Positions 14,558 to 16,645 of a DNA stretch of 16,645 nt are shown here, piece after piece (positions within the stretch are counted from its first letter, which is position 1; every line of letters starts with the position of its first letter). The translations under genes were made by a program, and so were the position numbers. Under the pieces are notes generated by a model, which was given only the letters and a program-made list of their open reading frames with translations, did not search any database and was not told the origin of the DNA. Origin of the DNA: JBEKJU01 sp050011095 (GTDB taxonomy: Bacteria > Desulfobacterota > Syntrophorhabdia > Syntrophorhabdales > WCHB1-27). The stretch lies in contig JBEKJU010000164.1 in NCBI GenBank assembly GCA_050011095.1, forward strand, positions 1-16,645. The letters run 5' to 3'.

Positions 14558-15365
14558 CTAGTCCAATGCCCTTGTCTTCAGTGAGAAAAGACCGGAAGGC
14601 TTCCACTGGAGAAAAACGATCACAAGGGTGAAGACGATCACCCTCCCCATGCTTGATGTGGTGATGTATTCGAAAAGCGGATTGGTGAGGCCTATCATGA
14701 GTGCGCCCGCGATAGTTCCGGCGAGATTGCCGACCCCGCCCAGGACGACGACCATGAAGGCATCGACGATGTAGTTCTGACCGGTCGAAGGGCCGATCGA
14801 GCCGAGCAGGCTCACCGCGCAGCCCGCTATGCCAGCTATGCCTGAACCAATGGCAAAGGTCAGGGAATCGACTTTCCTCGTGTTAATCCCCATGCAGGCA
14901 CTCATGTCCCTGTTCTGCATAACCGCCCGCATCCGCCTTCCGCTCACCGAGTAGTTCACGTAGAAATACATGCCGCCAGGGCGGAGCGCTCACATCCACG
15001 TTGTTGGCGCCAAAAATGTTGCGCGCCCCCTGCTGCAGGATGAGGCTCAGTCCCCAGGTAGCCAGGATGCTCTCGTATGGCCTTCCGTAAAGGAACCTGA
15101 TGAGGGCCCTCTCGACGATGAGGCCGATTATGAAAGCCACCATGAAGGCCGCGGGCAGAGAAACAAGAAATGAAACTCCCGCATGACCCACGAAGACAAA
15201 TCTCTGCATGAGGTAGGCCACGTAAGCCCCGATCATCAGAAACTCCCCGTGGGCAAAATTAATGAGACCCATGATGCCGAAGGTGATGCTCAGGCCGAGC
15301 GCGACGAGAAGGAGGATCGAGCTCAAACTTAATCCGTTGAAGAGCTGCGAGAGAACCGCTTCCAT
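14558..15365 (-). pseudogene. urtB: Urea ABC transporter permease UrtB, internal deletion with frameshift
   Basis: LivH-like permease paired with UrtC. The N-terminal frame from the ATG at 15365 runs through GLSITFGIMGLINFAHGEFL and ILATWGLSLILQQ to NNVDVSAPPW, then degenerates and stops at 14883. The C-terminal frame, readable from about 14989 (first ATG 14971), continues MYFYVNYSVSGRRMRAVMQN, GSGIAGIAGCAVSLLG, NYIVDAFMVVVLGGVGNLAG to a normal end at 14558. In other UrtB proteins about 25-30 further residues lie between APPW and this block (the LSGG...LPxNRLF stretch and the start of a membrane helix), so roughly 80 bases are lost and the frame shifts. The junction falls on CCGCCAGGGCGG (14973-14984). 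The transporter should be non-functional unless this is an artefact. Confidence 0.85.
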
Positions 15366-16633
15366 ATGACCTCGTGGCCGAGGGGGCAGGGAGAGGGGGT
15401 ATCCCCGCCCCCTCGACGTGTATTACTTGTCGACGATCTTGCCCGGGGCAGGACCTTCTTGTTCGACACGAGAGAGGGGAATGGATCGGGCGCCACCGGC
15501 TTACCCGAGGTCCAGACGATATCGAACTGACCGTCGTTCCTCACTTCGCCTATCTGCACGATCTTCGAGGTGTGGTTGTTAATCGGGCTTATGGTCACCA
15601 ACCCTTCGGGGGCCTTGTAGGAGATGCCCCTTACCGCCTCCCTGACCTTTGCCGTGTCGGTGCTCTTTGCCTTTTTAACGGCCTCCGCCCAGAGATAGAC
15701 GCCGAAATAGGCGGCCTCGATGGGGTCGTCCGTGACCCGGTCCGCACCGTACTTTGCCTTGTAGTTCTTGACGAAAATACGATTTTCAGGCGTTTTCATG
15801 CTCATGAAATAGTTCCAGGCGGCATAGTGTCCGACGAGATTGTCCGCGCCGATACCCCTGATCTCGTCCTCCGCGATGCTCACGGACATGGTGGGAATTT
15901 CCTTTGCCGTGATCCCTGCTGCACGGAGTTGCTTGAAGAAGGCCACGTTACTGTCGCCATTCAGGGTGTTGTAGACGACATCCGGTTTCGCTGCCTTGAT
16001 CTTGTTGATGACCGTGCTGTACTCGGTATGGCCGAGAGGCGTATATTCCTCCCCCACCAGCGTTCCCCCCTGAGCCTTCAACTGGGCCTTTATGATGAGG
16101 TTGGCTGTTCTGGGGAACACGTAATCCGAGCCGAGGAGAAAGAATTTCTTCTTGTTCTGTTTCAGCAGCCACGTCACGGACGGCATGATCTGCTGATTAG
16201 GTGCTGCGCCGGTGTAGACGATATTCTTTGACGCCTCGAGCCCTTCGTACTGAACCGGGTAAAAAAGCAGATGGTCGGCCTTCTCGAAGACAGGAAGGAC
16301 GGCCTTGCGGCTCGCGGAGGTCCAACAGCCGAAGACGGCGACCACCTTATCCTTCGAAATCAGCTTCCTCGCCTTTTCCGCGAATGTCGGCCAATCCGAT
16401 GCACCGTCCTCGACGATGGGCACGATCTGTTTACCGAGGACCCCGCCTCTGGCATTGATCTCTGCAATAGCCATCAGGGTCCCATCCTTAACCGCTACTT
16501 CGCTGATTGACATGGTGCCGCTCAAAGAGTGCAGAACGCCCACCTTGACCTGCTCGGCGGCACAGGCCTTATGCCACGAACCGAGAGAAAAAAGGAACAT
16601 AATGCAAAACACTATGAATACTGTCTTTCCCAA
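15329..16633 (-). CDS. urtA: Urea ABC transporter substrate-binding protein UrtA, 3' frameshift likely
   Basis: Periplasmic urea receptor of the Urt importer. A signal peptide is clear (FIVFCIMFLFSLGSWHKACA, cleavage before AEQVKVG). The mature part shows typical UrtA blocks: VGVLHSLSGTMSISEVAVKD, GGVLGKQIVPIVEDGASDWP, VFGCWTSASRKAVLPVFE, LFYPVQYEGLE, NTLNGDSNVAFF and PIEAAYFGVYLWAEAV. The start is uncertain: the TTG at 16633 is the first in-window choice, but the frame stays open to the edge. After SNKKVLP the reading becomes an Arg/Ser-rich 47-residue tail that runs 37 bases into urtB. Adding one base in the C-run (plus 15445-15448, GGGG) gives PGKIVDK and a stop at 15425-15423, the more natural end. 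Confidence 0.92.
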   Translation of the reverse strand: MGKTVFIVFCIMFLFSLGSWHKACAAEQVKVGVLHSLSGTMSISEVAVKDGTLMAIAEINARGGVLGKQIVPIVEDGASDWPTFAEKARKLISKDKVVAVFGCWTSASRKAVLPVFEKADHLLFYPVQYEGLEASKNIVYTGAAPNQQIMPSVTWLLKQNKKKFFLLGSDYVFPRTANLIIKAQLKAQGGTLVGEEYTPLGHTEYSTVINKIKAAKPDVVYNTLNGDSNVAFFKQLRAAGITAKEIPTMSVSIAEDEIRGIGADNLVGHYAAWNYFMSMKTPENRIFVKNYKAKYGADRVTDDPIEAAYFGVYLWAEAVKKAKSTDTAKVREAVRGISYKAPEGLVTISPINNHTSKIVQIGEVRNDGQFDIVWTSGKPVAPDPFPSLVSNKKVLPRARSSTSNTRRGGGDTPSPCPLGHEVIWKRFSRSSSTD

Positions 16634-16645
16634 CCAACATGTTTT

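Noticed and set aside
1..16645. CRISPR arrays, tRNA/rRNA genes, insertion sequences
   Set aside because: No regularly spaced direct repeats, cloverleaf-like segments, transposase genes or terminal inverted repeats were recognised by eye on either strand.

Overview
This window looks like the chromosome of a GC-rich Gram-negative anaerobe. The beta-oxidation set, the TetR regulator and the Urt/urease organisation would fit a Desulfobacterota or Syntrophorhabdus-like bacterium, but that placement is inference and no phylogenetic marker is present. All recognised intact genes lie on the minus strand, so transcription runs from high to low coordinates.

Region 1 (1-6290) is an acyl-CoA degradation cassette. 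In transcription order it has a TetR-family regulator (5614-6231), acyl-CoA dehydrogenase (4240-5382), 3-hydroxyacyl-CoA dehydrogenase (3348-4232), enoyl-CoA hydratase (2542-3330), thiolase (1234-2409) and an acyl-CoA ligase that runs off the left edge (1-1058). Together they could activate an acid and carry its CoA ester through one full beta-oxidation turn to acetyl-CoA; no Etf genes are in the window. Three near-identical palindromes, close to TAACTAwCCGGnTAGTTA, lie upstream of the thiolase and of the acyl-CoA dehydrogenase. A fourth, half-matching copy overlaps the tetR start. This suggests a local, autoregulated TetR regulon.

Region 2 (6290-6811) has no intact gene. It holds a plus-strand fragment resembling the start of a lysozyme/SLT-type domain, which loses similarity after about 68 residues.

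Region 3 (6812-16633) is a urea uptake and hydrolysis locus in the order urtA-urtB-urtC-urtD-urtE, a P-II gene, then ureA-ureB-ureC-ureE-ureF-ureG-ureD, with gaps of at most a few tens of bases and several overlaps. UrtABCDE would import urea, UreABC would hydrolyse it to ammonia and CO2, and UreDEFG would load nickel. The P-II protein has a shortened T-loop like NifI1-type proteins and is a candidate controller of the adjacent UrtDE ATPases or the urease.

Three genes in region 3 are damaged as read. urtA has a frameshift near its 3' end. urtB lacks roughly 25-30 codons and changes frame. ureD lacks roughly 50 codons and changes frame. Each lesion sits on a short GC-rich inverted repeat. This could be real decay of the urea system or sequencing/assembly error, and the sequence alone cannot decide. 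Catalytic and metal-binding residues of UreC, and the key motifs of UreE, UreF, UreG and UrtCDE, are intact.
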